Positions 33,888-43,347 of a stretch of DNA of 57,969 nt are shown one piece after another. Origin of the DNA: an uncultured Bacilli bacterium (lineage in GTDB: Bacteria; Bacillota_I; Bacilli_A; RF39; UBA660). The stretch is from NCBI GenBank assembly GCA_910577505.1, contig CAJTLN010000006.1:1-57969 (forward strand), in the 5' to 3' direction. Both the position numbers and the translations under genes were made by a program. Below the pieces are notes generated by a model that was not told where the DNA came from, did not search any database, and saw nothing but the letters and a program-made list of their open reading frames with translations. Every line of letters begins with the position of its first letter. The first letter of the stretch is position 1.

Positions 33888-35598
33888 TTATAGCATCTAA
33901 TAATTTTTCATGAACACCTGGTTCAATTACATTTATAGCTCTTATAGTATTTTCCAAAGCTTTTTTAAATTCACCTTTATAAAATAATTCCTCAGCTCTA
34001 GTAAGTTCTAAATCCAAATTTTTATTAACAGGTCTATACCTATTACCATACATTATTGCTATTTCAGTCATTGCTGCTGTCTTTACAACTTCATTAGAAG
34101 TATTATAAAGTTTCAAAACTAAATCTCTTGCCGTATCAACTCTAATATTAAGAGTTTTTATTGAAACAGGTTTCTTATTCATTTCTTTAACCATTTCTTT
34201 TATTGCAACATTAGCTTCACTCAATTGAACATAATAGCTATTTGGTATTAAAGGCAATTTATAACTATTTATTCTTGTTTTAGCTCTCTTTAAAATATCT
34301 CTTATTTCATCCAACTGTTCATGTGCTCTTTGCTCATCTTCTTCTAGACTACCAAGACTCTTTAACGCTACATCAAGCTTTTCTTCTGTCTTAGATAATC
34401 TAACATTAAGTCTTTCCATTTCCTTACCCAATCTCGTATAAGCAAATGATTTATTTCTATGAGCATCAACTATTTCGTTATAATCTTTTTTTATAGTTAT
34501 TAATTCTTGCTTAATAATTTCGATAACTTTTACATCATCATCTGTTAAATCATAACTATATTTAATAACATCTAATTTTCTATAAAGTCCATTGTTAATT
34601 TTTTCCAACTTATTAGCTTTAACAACTATTTTTCTAATATATTCCTCAAATATTTTTCTGGCTTGTTTTTCTTTATCAAAATCATTATAAATCCCATCAA
34701 AATAATCAAGAATAGTTTTTAATTCAAATATAGAATCTTCAACATTTAATACATTAAGTCTAGCAAATACATCTTGAATTTTTTTATCAGCCTCATTAAT
34801 ATTATATTCTAAATTTAAATAATCTAAATTAAAACCTTCCGAAATCATTCTTTCATTTATCGCTTTAATTTCTTTCATCTTATTTGGAATTAAATTCTTA
34901 CCCATCAAAATAATTGTTGGAGCTTCTTCAATTACAACTCCTAAATTACCAATTAAATCATCTATTCCTTTAACTATCTTACCTACTTCTTCATATGAAT
35001 TAGATTCCATAGCCACTTCAAATGCTGCAAATAATTTATCTACATTTTCAAATTGTAATTCTAAAGGTGCACAAACCTCTTTATAATCATTTTTATTCTT
35101 ATTATATTTTGTAATTATTTCTCTGTATTTAGTTTTTAATTTAGTTATAGTTTCTCTATTTCTCTCCTCAGACAAAGTTATTTCTTTAATCTCATCTAAC
35201 AAAAAATTAGCTTTAGTTTTTACATAAAATATTTCTAATTCAGCTTTAGCTATTTTTTCATTTAAAGTTTTATATTCTTTATCATTAAAACAATCTTCTA
35301 TTTCAATTAAAGCATCTGTTATCTTTGGTACTTCAACATCCTTTATTTCTTTAAATCTTTTCTGCCAATCATCATAAGACTCTTGTAATTTTTCATTATT
35401 AACTAATGCTTCCACTTTATTTAATTCACTTAAAATAGAAGAAGATATTATTAAATTTTTATCTCTTTCTAAAGTAATTATTTCATCTTGATATTTTTTC
35501 TTTTCATGACGATTTATTAGGTTAAGGAATATAACTATGACAATAACACTAACTATATAGTATGAAATACCAGCTAGAATATATGTTGCTTGACTCAT
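33880..35598 (-). CDS. ezrA: septation ring formation regulator EzrA
   Basis: EzrA is a membrane-anchored spectrin-like regulator of FtsZ ring assembly in low-GC Gram-positives. The 572-aa protein has a single N-terminal membrane segment (about residues 5-25, LAGISYYIVSVIVIVIFLNL) and then helical bundles throughout, for instance YDDWQKRFKEIKDVEVPKI and RTYTRLG-like SFAYTRLGKEMERLN. Length is near the family's 560-575. The C-terminal repeats end in ELFYKGEFKKALENTIRAIN, a conserved EzrA tail pattern (EAE..F..G.Y..AL). It is expressed alone from the divergent region at 35599-35775. Confidence 0.88.
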   Translation of the reverse strand: MSQATYILAGISYYIVSVIVIVIFLNLINRHEKKKYQDEIITLERDKNLIISSSILSELNKVEALVNNEKLQESYDDWQKRFKEIKDVEVPKITDALIEIEDCFNDKEYKTLNEKIAKAELEIFYVKTKANFLLDEIKEITLSEERNRETITKLKTKYREIITKYNKNKNDYKEVCAPLELQFENVDKLFAAFEVAMESNSYEEVGKIVKGIDDLIGNLGVVIEEAPTIILMGKNLIPNKMKEIKAINERMISEGFNLDYLNLEYNINEADKKIQDVFARLNVLNVEDSIFELKTILDYFDGIYNDFDKEKQARKIFEEYIRKIVVKANKLEKINNGLYRKLDVIKYSYDLTDDDVKVIEIIKQELITIKKDYNEIVDAHRNKSFAYTRLGKEMERLNVRLSKTEEKLDVALKSLGSLEEDEQRAHEQLDEIRDILKRAKTRINSYKLPLIPNSYYVQLSEANVAIKEMVKEMNKKPVSIKTLNIRVDTARDLVLKLYNTSNEVVKTAAMTEIAIMYGNRYRPVNKNLDLELTRAEELFYKGEFKKALENTIRAINVIEPGVHEKLLDAIKK

Positions 35599-35775
35599 AA
35601 TTAAACCTCCTATTCTAATCTTACATTATAATAATAACACATTATGTAAGCAAAATACATATTTAATAGACAAAAAATAGAAATTAGTTTGTTAAGCTCT
35701 TTGTAAATTAACAAAAAAATACAATTATATTTTTTTAATGCTATAATAACATGAAAGAAATAATTAGGTGATATC

Positions 35776-36288
35776 ATGGAAGAAGTTAAAGATTACATAT
35801 TTTATACAATATTAAAAGATTTTACAGGAAATAAATATAAAAAAACAGGAATTTCATATGGCGTAAAAAAAGGAAATTCTATCAATCATGAAGATTATTT
35901 TTATACATTTTTAAATATTGATTACTTTCCTTGGGAAGGGCTTAATTTAAATGGAGACTGGCCTACTTCACTTGAAATAATGTCTGCCGATGGTAATATT
36001 ATGATTGCTAATTCTGCACCAGAAGTCAAAGAATTCGAAGAAAGAACATACTTAATTTATTTACCCAGTGAACCAACACTTTTTCAAATAATGTTTTTAG
36101 AACTTATAAATAAAGAATTTGCTGATGTTTCAATAGATGTTGGTGTATATGGTGAAAAAAATGAAGAATTTCGCTTAAAAAGATTAAACAATGACTTTAA
36201 TGCTCACATATTTCTACAAGAATATATTTCTTATCATAAAGGAATACTAGAAAATGGTTTATTAGCTAAAAGAAAAGTTTTACCATAA
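35776..36288 (+). CDS. uncharacterised 170-aa protein
   Basis: A soluble 170-aa alpha/beta protein with no signal peptide. Aromatic-rich segments occur, such as YFYTFLNIDYFPWEGLNLNGDWP. A strand-turn-strand core (FEERTYLIYLPSEPTLFQ) is followed by a C-terminal helical tail. I do not recognise the family. The start is supported by AGGTGATATC and a TATAAT-like element (35740s) upstream. It sits divergent to ezrA and 238 bases before rpsD, in a stretch with its own promoter for rpsD, so it is likely a separate transcript. Confidence 0.6.
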   Translation: MEEVKDYIFYTILKDFTGNKYKKTGISYGVKKGNSINHEDYFYTFLNIDYFPWEGLNLNGDWPTSLEIMSADGNIMIANSAPEVKEFEERTYLIYLPSEPTLFQIMFLELINKEFADVSIDVGVYGEKNEEFRLKRLNNDFNAHIFLQEYISYHKGILENGLLAKRKVLP

Positions 36289-36333
36289 GATTTTAAAAAA
36301 ATACACTAATATCCTCGTTTTTCCCCATTTTAT

Positions 36334-36361
36334 TTGACTTTATCTAAAAATAATGTATAAT
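36334..36361 (+). promoter_or_regulatory. sigma-A-type promoter of the rpsD leader
   Basis: TTGACT (36334-36339), 16-base spacer, TATAAT (36356-36361). Predicted start at about 36368, leaving a leader of about 160 bases before rpsD. Confidence 0.75.
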
Positions 36362-36367
36362 TAAATA

Positions 36368-36500
36368 TGCGATGTATTTGGCAGCGCTATATGTATTTGT
36401 AAAGTGTTTATTGCCTTTTGGTGTATAAGTATCTAAGGCTGCCTTAGAGAAATTACCTAAATAAACTCCCTACAGACCACATTTAGCAATCCTATATATC
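36368..36500 (+). ncRNA. structured RNA: rpsD leader (S4 autoregulatory) or 6S-like RNA
   Basis: The transcript begins GCGATGT, which can pair with ACATTTAGC at 36479-36487 (with a bulge), closing the whole element. Inside, GGCAGC (36380-36385) pairs exactly with GCTGCC (36438-36443) around a long loop. A-rich, single-stranded-looking stretches lie between. In Bacilli, S4 commonly represses its own mRNA through a leader structure, which fits the position. A closed rod with an internal bubble also resembles 6S RNA. I cannot choose from sequence alone. No terminator hairpin is visible between it and rpsD. Confidence 0.5.
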
Positions 36501-36526
36501 AAAAATATATAGAAAGGAGAAATTTT

Positions 36527-37129
36527 ATGGCAAGATATACTGGTCCTGTTTACAAAAAATCTCGTCGTTTAGGTTTCTCTATCCTTGAAAATGGAAAAGA
36601 ATTAGCTAAACGTCCATATGCTCCTGGAGCTCATGGAAATGATAAGAGACGTAAATCAAGTGAATATGGTATCCAATTAGCTGAAAAACAAAAAATCAGA
36701 TTAATGTATGGATTAAATGAAAAACAATTCCACAAATTATTTGATAGAGCTGCTAAAATGGAAGGTAAAGCTGGTTTCAACTTACTTTGCTTACTAGAAT
36801 CTAGATTAGATAATATGGTTTATCGTTTAGGTTTAGCTAAAACTAGAAGAGCAGCTAGACAAGTTGTTAATCATGGACATATCACAGTAAACGGTGTTAA
36901 AGTTGATATTCCTTCTTATCAAGTTAGAATCGGTGATGTAATCGCTGTTAAAGAAAATTCTTTAGAACATCCAGCAATTAAAGAAGCTGTTGAAACTTGT
37001 TTAAGTCGTCCTGCATATGTTGAATTCGATCAAAAAAATATGTCTGGTAAACTATTAAGATTACCTGATAGATCTGAACTTAATGCAGAAGTTAACGAAA
37101 CACTTATCGTTGAATACTACAATAGATAG
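36527..37129 (+). CDS. rpsD: 30S ribosomal protein S4
   Basis: S4 nucleates 30S assembly on 16S rRNA and commonly represses its own operon. The 200-aa protein has the expected N-terminal domain (MARYTGPVYKKSRRLGFSI, KRPYAPGAHGN, KQKIRLMYGLNEKQF) and an S4 RNA-binding domain (ESRLDNMVYRLGLAKTRRAARQVVNHGHITVNG). There is no Cys zinc motif, so it is the zinc-free type. Length is the family norm. The strong ribosome site AAAGGAGAAATTTT precedes the ATG. It is monocistronic, between the structured leader and a terminator. Confidence 0.97.
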   Translation: MARYTGPVYKKSRRLGFSILENGKELAKRPYAPGAHGNDKRRKSSEYGIQLAEKQKIRLMYGLNEKQFHKLFDRAAKMEGKAGFNLLCLLESRLDNMVYRLGLAKTRRAARQVVNHGHITVNGVKVDIPSYQVRIGDVIAVKENSLEHPAIKEAVETCLSRPAYVEFDQKNMSGKLLRLPDRSELNAEVNETLIVEYYNR

Positions 37130-37136
37130 TAAACTA

Positions 37137-37166
37137 AAACTCAAACTTAATTGTTTGAGTTTTTTA
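37137..37166 (+). terminator. terminator of rpsD
   Basis: AAACTCAAAC/GTTTGAGTTT hairpin followed by U run, seven bases after the stop codon. Confidence 0.85.
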
Positions 37167-37185
37167 TTTTCTAAATTACGAACAA

Positions 37186-37209
37186 TAAAAAAGACATCTT
37201 ACGATGTCT
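37186..37209 (-). terminator. terminator of the M16 pair
   Basis: AGACATC/GATGTCT hairpin followed by U run on the minus strand at the end of the second M16 gene. Confidence 0.75.
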
Positions 37210-38494
37210 ACTTTTCTTCTTTAAAAGGAACAAGTAAAACTGTACTACTATTACTTAAATCGATATTTTTTATTATTTCTAAAGCCTCTTTTAATTTTAA
37301 TCCCATATACTTATCATACATATTATCATAAACTTTACCATAAGTAATAAGTTGTTCTGCAATATCAGTATTAACATATTCAATATCATCAAAATCATTT
37401 ATCAATGATGCAATGTTACACCTTATTCTTCTTTTTAAATCATCTTGTGTCAAAGATAACTTTTCCATCTTCTCTTTAACAATAGATATAACATCCTTTG
37501 GATACTTAGTTTCAATATTAATTTCAATCGTTACTACATCCTTAAATATTTCTCTTCCAGCTCCTATACCTACAACTAATTCTTTTTCTAATAATTCTTC
37601 TCTTAAATAAGATGTAGGTCCAAAATTATTTCTCAAAATAATACTCAAATATATATTAAGTAACTTTTCTTCAATATCTCCAAAAACTTGTTTTGACATT
37701 TTATAACAAATCTTAACCTTAGGAATCTCAACATTTGCTTCAATCTCTTTATATTCTTCATTTACACTACTAGGTTCCTTATACTCCTTTATCATTGGTT
37801 CTTTATAAGGAGGAAATTCCTTCTTAGCTTGATTGTCTTTAATAATTCCTATTGCTTCATATGGATTAAAATTACCAGTAATAACTAAATACATATTTTG
37901 TGGATGATAAAAAGTATCATATATATCTTGTAATTCTTCTACTGTCGTAGCTTTTACATCTTCTACTTCCCCAGTTACTAAAAATTTTCTCTTATCATTT
38001 TTAAATAAAGCATTATTCATTCCATAGTATAATTTATGACCAGGATTATTTTTCCCCATTTTAACTTCTTCACAAATAATACCTTTTTCTTTTTCAATTA
38101 AATCTTTAGTAAAATAAGGAGTTTGAACATAATCAAGTAAATGATTTAAATTACTTTCGAATTCTGAAGAAGCAAAAACTTCATATAAAGTAAAATCAAA
38201 AGTTGTAAATGCATTTATTGAACTACCTAGCTTATTAAAATAATCATGAGCAGTTAATCCTTCTCCTTCATTAAAATTAACATGTTCTAAAAAATGAGCT
38301 ACCCCATCATGTACACGTTTATATTCTTTTTCACCTTTACATTTATATTCTGTGCAAATTGAACCATACTTAACACTTAGTGTCATGTAGAAATTATTAA
38401 CTTTTTCATTAACTAACATATATACTTGAAGGCCATTATCCAAAGTTTCTGTAAGAATCTTTTCATCGCACCCTTTTAAAATAATCTCTTGCAT
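37208..38494 (-). CDS. M16-family zinc protease, YmfH type
   Basis: A 428-aa inverzincin half-protein. The M16 zinc motif HxxEH is intact (VAHFLEHVNFNE at about residue 90), with the downstream Glu in EKGIICEEVKM. VTGEVEDVKATTVEELQDIYDTFYHPQNMYLVITGNF and a C-terminal beta-alpha repeat follow. It pairs with the upstream gene (38494-39756), a YmfF-type partner without the zinc motif; in M16B systems such an active/inactive pair forms one protease. TAATG overlap couples the two genes. In Bacillus such genes (ymfF/ymfH) are linked to peptide processing, but the substrate here is unknown. Confidence 0.85.
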   Translation of the reverse strand: MQEIILKGCDEKILTETLDNGLQVYMLVNEKVNNFYMTLSVKYGSICTEYKCKGEKEYKRVHDGVAHFLEHVNFNEGEGLTAHDYFNKLGSSINAFTTFDFTLYEVFASSEFESNLNHLLDYVQTPYFTKDLIEKEKGIICEEVKMGKNNPGHKLYYGMNNALFKNDKRKFLVTGEVEDVKATTVEELQDIYDTFYHPQNMYLVITGNFNPYEAIGIIKDNQAKKEFPPYKEPMIKEYKEPSSVNEEYKEIEANVEIPKVKICYKMSKQVFGDIEEKLLNIYLSIILRNNFGPTSYLREELLEKELVVGIGAGREIFKDVVTIEINIETKYPKDVISIVKEKMEKLSLTQDDLKRRIRCNIASLINDFDDIEYVNTDIAEQLITYGKVYDNMYDKYMGLKLKEALEIIKNIDLSNSSTVLLVPFKEEK

Positions 38495-39756
38495 TATTTA
38501 TCCTCCCCACTAAGTAAATAAATAGTATTAAGCTTTATTTTCTTTGCTACACTCATTATTTCATCTTTTGTTATAGTTTTAAATTCTTTAATTCTTTCAT
38601 CATATAAAGGAAGATCATCCAAATTCTTAAATAAATAATTATTAATTATACCTCCATTAGTATCATCACTCATCTTAATAGATGATATAACAGCCTTTTT
38701 AGCATTTTCTAATTCTTCGTCACTAAAATCTCCATTCATCATTTCATTTAAAGCTCTATTAACTAATTTAACACATTTTTTCTTATCTTTCTTATCAATA
38801 CCAGAATATATCATTAATAATCCATCATATTTCTGATACATACTAGAAACAATATAACATAATGAATTTTCTTCTCTCAAATATTTATAAAGTTTACTAG
38901 TTAATCCTCCACTACCTAAAATAACATTATATAAATGTATTACAAAGTCTCTTTCTCTCTTAGATAAATCTTCTAAATTATATATCATTACAAAAGAATC
39001 TTGTTCATAATTACCTACTTCACAAATCTCTTGTGCTTTCTTTCTTATACTATTATCAATATATAAATTAAAATCTTCATTTTTTACAGTATTTATCTTA
39101 AACTTTTCTTTTATTATAGATACTACTTCATCCATATCTAAATTACCTATAACATATATATCACATATATATGTATTTAATACTTTATTATAAGTTTTAA
39201 AAAGTGAAGAAGGGGTAATATTATCTAAATCTTCCATATAACCAACCATGTAATAACTACTAGGACTATTTTCATCCATATGAGTTAAGCTTCTTCTAAA
39301 TGCATATCTAGTTGCATTTTCTTTTAATGATTCAATATCACTCTTAATTCTATTTTTTATAATATTAAAGCTTCTCCTATCAAACTCTTCATTCTCAATA
39401 TTAGGATTTAAAATCATTTCTATCGGTAAAGATATTATATCTTCCAAATATCCTTCTTCACAATATTTCGGATTTAAAAAATCAGTTACAAAAGATAACA
39501 TAATACTATTTCCTAATCTTGTACTACATCCTCTTACAAAAGAACTATAAAGATTTTCTAATTCTATTGCTACATCTCTTCTTTTAGGATATTTTTTACT
39601 AGAATGCATTAACATATCTACTAACATATTATTTTCAGTTATTTCTGTCTTTACTAATTTATTTCTAAACATAATTTCCATTGAGCAATTTTTAAATTTA
39701 TCTGTCTTTATTGTATGTATTTTATATCCACCACAATCATAAACTTTATATTCCAT
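38494..39756 (-). CDS. M16-family non-catalytic partner, YmfF type
   Basis: A 420-aa M16-fold protein. The position that should hold HxxEH reads LVDMLMHSSKKYPKRRDVA, so no zinc site is present. The rest follows the fold: LPIEMILNPN, YMEDLDNITPSSLFKTYNKVL and ILGSGGLTSKLYKYLREENSLCYIVSS. The last block, with SLCY, is a conserved M16 C-terminal signature. As in other M16B pairs, it should form the substrate chamber with the active partner. ATG at 39756 is preferred (GAGGTGG upstream); the GTG at 39768 would lie before the ribosome site. It is the first gene of the two-gene operon. Confidence 0.82.
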   Translation of the reverse strand: MEYKVYDCGGYKIHTIKTDKFKNCSMEIMFRNKLVKTEITENNMLVDMLMHSSKKYPKRRDVAIELENLYSSFVRGCSTRLGNSIMLSFVTDFLNPKYCEEGYLEDIISLPIEMILNPNIENEEFDRRSFNIIKNRIKSDIESLKENATRYAFRRSLTHMDENSPSSYYMVGYMEDLDNITPSSLFKTYNKVLNTYICDIYVIGNLDMDEVVSIIKEKFKINTVKNEDFNLYIDNSIRKKAQEICEVGNYEQDSFVMIYNLEDLSKRERDFVIHLYNVILGSGGLTSKLYKYLREENSLCYIVSSMYQKYDGLLMIYSGIDKKDKKKCVKLVNRALNEMMNGDFSDEELENAKKAVISSIKMSDDTNGGIINNYLFKNLDDLPLYDERIKEFKTITKDEIMSVAKKIKLNTIYLLSGEDK

Positions 39757-39876
39757 AAGCCACCTCACTATATTTATTATGTCTCCATTTTATTATTTTA
39801 TAATAATTTTTATTTAAAATTTTTATTGGAATCATATTATTATAACTCCAATCTAGTTAATATTATATCACATTAA

Positions 39877-39908
39877 TAAAAGAGGTTATATTTTGAACCT
39901 CTTTTTAT
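39877..39908. terminator. terminator after the beta-propeller protein gene
   Basis: AGAGGTT/AACCTCT hairpin with U runs on both sides, at the stop of the 511-aa gene. Confidence 0.8.
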
Positions 39909-41444
39909 TTAATTTGCTTCATAATAAACTGGTGGATTAGCAATTCTTGTAACATCTTCTGATATTTTAATTGACTTACCAGTATATCTATATAAATCTC
40001 CTTTTGACTTTTTCTCTACATAGTCCTTAATATAATATATTAAATCGTCTTTAATATATTCAAAAGTTCTTACATCATCGTCTAATTTTTTACCTTTACC
40101 ACCATTAGTAACATATAAACTTCCTGATGTATTATAATCTTTCATATAATAAATACTTTTTCCGTCTTTACTAATTGTAACCATTGAACTATTAACATCA
40201 TTATCTATTTTTTTAGCTTTACCACTATTTGAAATATATAATGTACCATTTGAACTCTTATCTACATCAGCCACAAATACATATCCATTTTTATGTAAAT
40301 ATAAATATCCAGTAACATCTTCTCCTATTTTTTTTACATCACCAATTTTAGAACCATTAATTTTTACATATTTAACTTCATTTTTACCATTAATGTAATA
40401 TATTTCTTTATCATCAAATATTTTAACAGTTCTTATACTAGTTAACTTACCTTCAATTTTAACCTCATCTTTACCAACCATTTGATAATATAAAGTATAC
40501 TCTCCATCTTTCAAAGTTGAATAAACAATCTTTTTACCATCAACACTAACTGCATTTACATTATATATATCTTTAGCAACTCTATTAGAATCTTTACCAT
40601 CATAATAATATATTGATTTAGAATCACTATTTTCAATATAGAATAATTTATCACAAGATTTACTATCACAATAATAATTTATTACATCTTTTGCAATTTT
40701 ATCATCTTTATCTTTACTTATATTATATTTATATAATTCCTTATTTGAACTTATATATAATATATTTTTAGTATCTTCACTAAAATGAATATTAGAGTCA
40801 TATGATTCTGTAACTTTTTTTCTATCATCCTTTTTAGGATTTATACTTCTTACGTATACCTTATGCTCTTTTTCATAAATAATTTTATTATCTTGAATAG
40901 CTAATATTTCAGAAACATCTGCGTCTACTTTTTCTGTTTCTTTAAAATTATAAACTTTTAGATTATCATCATTATCAAGTATTACAACATATTTATCATC
41001 TTCACTAAATCTGTATGAAACTACATCATCTGCTATTTTAGAAGTTGCTTCTTTATTTTTAGAGTCATATAAATATAATGCCTCATCTTTTTGGAATAAT
41101 ACATATCTATCTGTATTATTAGCATATAAAACATTGCTTATACTTTCATTTTTAGCCAACTTAATAGCATCATCTTCTTTTTTATCTTTTGTATTCATTA
41201 AATATAAATCTCCATCGCCTTTATTATATACAACTGGATAATCTACATCTTTACCACTAAATAGCTTAATTCCAAAGATAACTACTATTACAGCAACCAA
41301 TACTCCTAAAATATACTTTAAATTAATTTTTCTATCAACAATAACAGTTTTTAAATTACTTATTACTAACTTTCCTGTTTTATCTAATGATTTTTTCACT
41401 TTTTTAGCAGGAACTATTAGTTTATTATTATCATCATTTTTCAT
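39909..41444 (-). CDS. membrane-anchored beta-propeller-like protein
   Basis: A 511-aa protein with a basic cytoplasmic N-terminus (residues 1-43), one membrane segment (about 44-62, YILGVLVAVIVVIFGIKLF) and an extracytoplasmic domain of repeating units. Each unit has a strand-turn-strand pattern with an aromatic and a Lys/Asp turn, for example DGDLYLMNTKDKKEDDA, DEALYLYDSKNKEA, KGDLYRYTGKSIKI. Roughly seven to nine repeats are visible, which fits a DUF5050/TolB-like beta-propeller. No enzyme motif is seen. It may bind wall or protein ligands. It is the last gene of the HD/guanylate-kinase-like cluster. Confidence 0.65.
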   Translation of the reverse strand: MKNDDNNKLIVPAKKVKKSLDKTGKLVISNLKTVIVDRKINLKYILGVLVAVIVVIFGIKLFSGKDVDYPVVYNKGDGDLYLMNTKDKKEDDAIKLAKNESISNVLYANNTDRYVLFQKDEALYLYDSKNKEATSKIADDVVSYRFSEDDKYVVILDNDDNLKVYNFKETEKVDADVSEILAIQDNKIIYEKEHKVYVRSINPKKDDRKKVTESYDSNIHFSEDTKNILYISSNKELYKYNISKDKDDKIAKDVINYYCDSKSCDKLFYIENSDSKSIYYYDGKDSNRVAKDIYNVNAVSVDGKKIVYSTLKDGEYTLYYQMVGKDEVKIEGKLTSIRTVKIFDDKEIYYINGKNEVKYVKINGSKIGDVKKIGEDVTGYLYLHKNGYVFVADVDKSSNGTLYISNSGKAKKIDNDVNSSMVTISKDGKSIYYMKDYNTSGSLYVTNGGKGKKLDDDVRTFEYIKDDLIYYIKDYVEKKSKGDLYRYTGKSIKISEDVTRIANPPVYYEAN

Positions 41445-41512
41445 GATTTTCTCCTTACTTCTACGATTACTATCGCTATCTAAATTATATTATTTTAATT
41501 AAATAAAATCAA

Positions 41513-42655
41513 TTACCTTTTATCCTCTATAATATTATTATACTCACTAACTAAAAAATCATCAGTCATACCAGCAATATAATCAATTACTTTTCTCTCA
41601 TCACTAGTATTATTTAAATATTCCTCAGCCATATCATTCAAAAATATTGTAAATATATGTCCTTCGTAATTATTAGTTTTTAAATCATTCAAACATTTAT
41701 CAAATACTTTCTTAAACATATCTTCATATAATTCTAATCTTTCTTTACTATTAGCTTTAGAATATATGTAATCATAATTAAATTGTTTTAATTTTTTTAT
41801 CGCATTAAATACTTCATCACTCATACACAAATAATCTTTATCTAAACTATTAGTTATTAAATCAACATTAATAGTATTAATTATTTGCCCATTAGTCAAT
41901 CCCAGTACAGATGATATTTCATATGGTATTTCTTCTTCACTAATAACTCCCATTCTAATAGCATCTTCAATATCTCTTCCTATATATGCTATTATATCTG
42001 ATACTCTAACTACGCAACCTTCAAGAGTCATTGGTACTAAATTTTTAACAGCATTAGGATTTATATATGTATCTTCATATTCTGCCAAGAAATCTTCTTT
42101 TGTTTTTTTCTTTGGACGATATTCTTGTAATTCTAACTCTCCATTATGACACATTATTGCATCCAATACTTGTAAAGAAATGTTATTCCCCAAACCATTA
42201 TTTTCTAAATTCATTAAAGTTCTTACACTTTGAACATTATGATTAAAATATCCTTCTCCACATTCTAAACTAATTCTATTTAATATTCTTTCACCTGCAT
42301 GACCAAAAGGTACATGTCCTAAATCGTGACCTAATGCTGCAGCTTCTATTAAATCTTCGTTTAGTTTTAAAGCTCTTCCAATAGTTCTAGCTACTTTACT
42401 AACCATTTGAACATGCGTCATACGTTTACTTATATGATCATTATTATTAAACGAAAATACTTGTGTTTTATCCATGTATCTAGTATATGAAAGAGAATAA
42501 ACTATTCTATCTGCATCTCTTGAGAAAGGTGTTCTAAAATCATCATCTATCACACTCTTAAATCTATATGATTCTTCATCACGACATGCATAAGGAACTA
42601 GATAATTATTTTTAATTCCCATATTCTCCTTTATTTTTTTAACAATATCACTCAT
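41513..42655 (-). CDS. dGTP triphosphohydrolase-like HD protein
   Basis: A 380-aa member of the dGTPase/SAMHD1-like HD family. The substrate region FRTPFSRDADRIVYSLSYTRYMDKTQVF and the HD core THVQMVSKVARTIGRAL with ALGHDLGHVPFGHAGERIL match. A later metal-ligand Asp is in VRVSDIIAYIGRDIEDA. These enzymes release triphosphate from dGTP or other dNTPs; some limit phage replication by emptying dNTP pools (family knowledge). The start is ATG at 42655 behind AGGTGG. It follows the tandem HD proteins and a guanylate-kinase-like gene, forming a nucleotide-acting neighbourhood. Confidence 0.85.
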   Translation of the reverse strand: MSDIVKKIKENMGIKNNYLVPYACRDEESYRFKSVIDDDFRTPFSRDADRIVYSLSYTRYMDKTQVFSFNNNDHISKRMTHVQMVSKVARTIGRALKLNEDLIEAAALGHDLGHVPFGHAGERILNRISLECGEGYFNHNVQSVRTLMNLENNGLGNNISLQVLDAIMCHNGELELQEYRPKKKTKEDFLAEYEDTYINPNAVKNLVPMTLEGCVVRVSDIIAYIGRDIEDAIRMGVISEEEIPYEISSVLGLTNGQIINTINVDLITNSLDKDYLCMSDEVFNAIKKLKQFNYDYIYSKANSKERLELYEDMFKKVFDKCLNDLKTNNYEGHIFTIFLNDMAEEYLNNTSDERKVIDYIAGMTDDFLVSEYNNIIEDKR

Positions 42656-42683
42656 ATATACCACCTACCATTATTATATCATA

Positions 42684-43347
42684 CTAGTAATCTTCATAAT
42701 AATTTATTATTTTTTCAATAGTTCCATCTTTTTCTATTCTAGCATATTCATCTAAGTAAACTTTCTGAGCAAACTCTTTATCTAAAAAATCTTGTTCAAA
42801 CTTTGCTCTTCTTTCAACTAAAATTTGATTATTCGTCCACAAATTAAAATGTCCTTCACCATTTATTCTTTTCATAATATAAGAATAACAATTTTCAAAA
42901 TGTTCTAAGCCTGTTTTCAATTCAGGTAAATTTTTTATTGAAGTAGATAACTGTCTTTTTGCTAACAAATAAATATCAAAATCTCTATCTGAATCAGATA
43001 ATACTTTACCATAAATACTTCTTGGCTCTATCTTTCTTGAACCTCTATGATCTTCTATAGCTTCTTTAATTATATTTCTTTCTTCTTCCGTAAAATACTT
43101 TTTCATTTCTTCATCATTTATAAAAAACTTACCAGATTCCTTTTCATGATTATCCCTATCTACTTTTTCCAACATCATGATAACTAGCCATTACATAACA
43201 CATATCTTTATTTAAATCATAATAATCAGCTAACATCATAACATTATCTATAACATTATTAACATGTATCATTCCATGTGAATAAAACTTTTCATACATC
43301 GGAAATATATTTTCTTCAATATACTTTTTTATTTCAACATTAACCAT
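42684..43347 (-). pseudogene. frameshifted HD-domain protein (third tandem copy)
   Basis: Two frames together make one HD protein like the copies next door. The first frame starts at ATG 43347 (overlapping the previous stop) and ends YHDVGKSR followed by TAG. The second frame continues with VDRDNHEKESGKFF, EAIEDHRGSRKIEPRSIYGK and SDSDRDFDIYLLA. The paralogue reads HDVGVYIDRDNHEK, so the join point is the A5 run in GGAAAAAGTAG near 43161; two inserted bases (or loss of one) would restore it. This breaks the protein immediately after the HD dyad, so it is probably inactive or is an assembly error. About 210 residues if joined. Confidence 0.75.

Noticed and set aside
43148..43178. Programmed ribosomal frameshift in the third HD gene
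   Set aside because: A -1 slip on the A run leads to a stop at once; only +1 or -2 restores the frame. No stimulating structure is seen, so decay or error is preferred.
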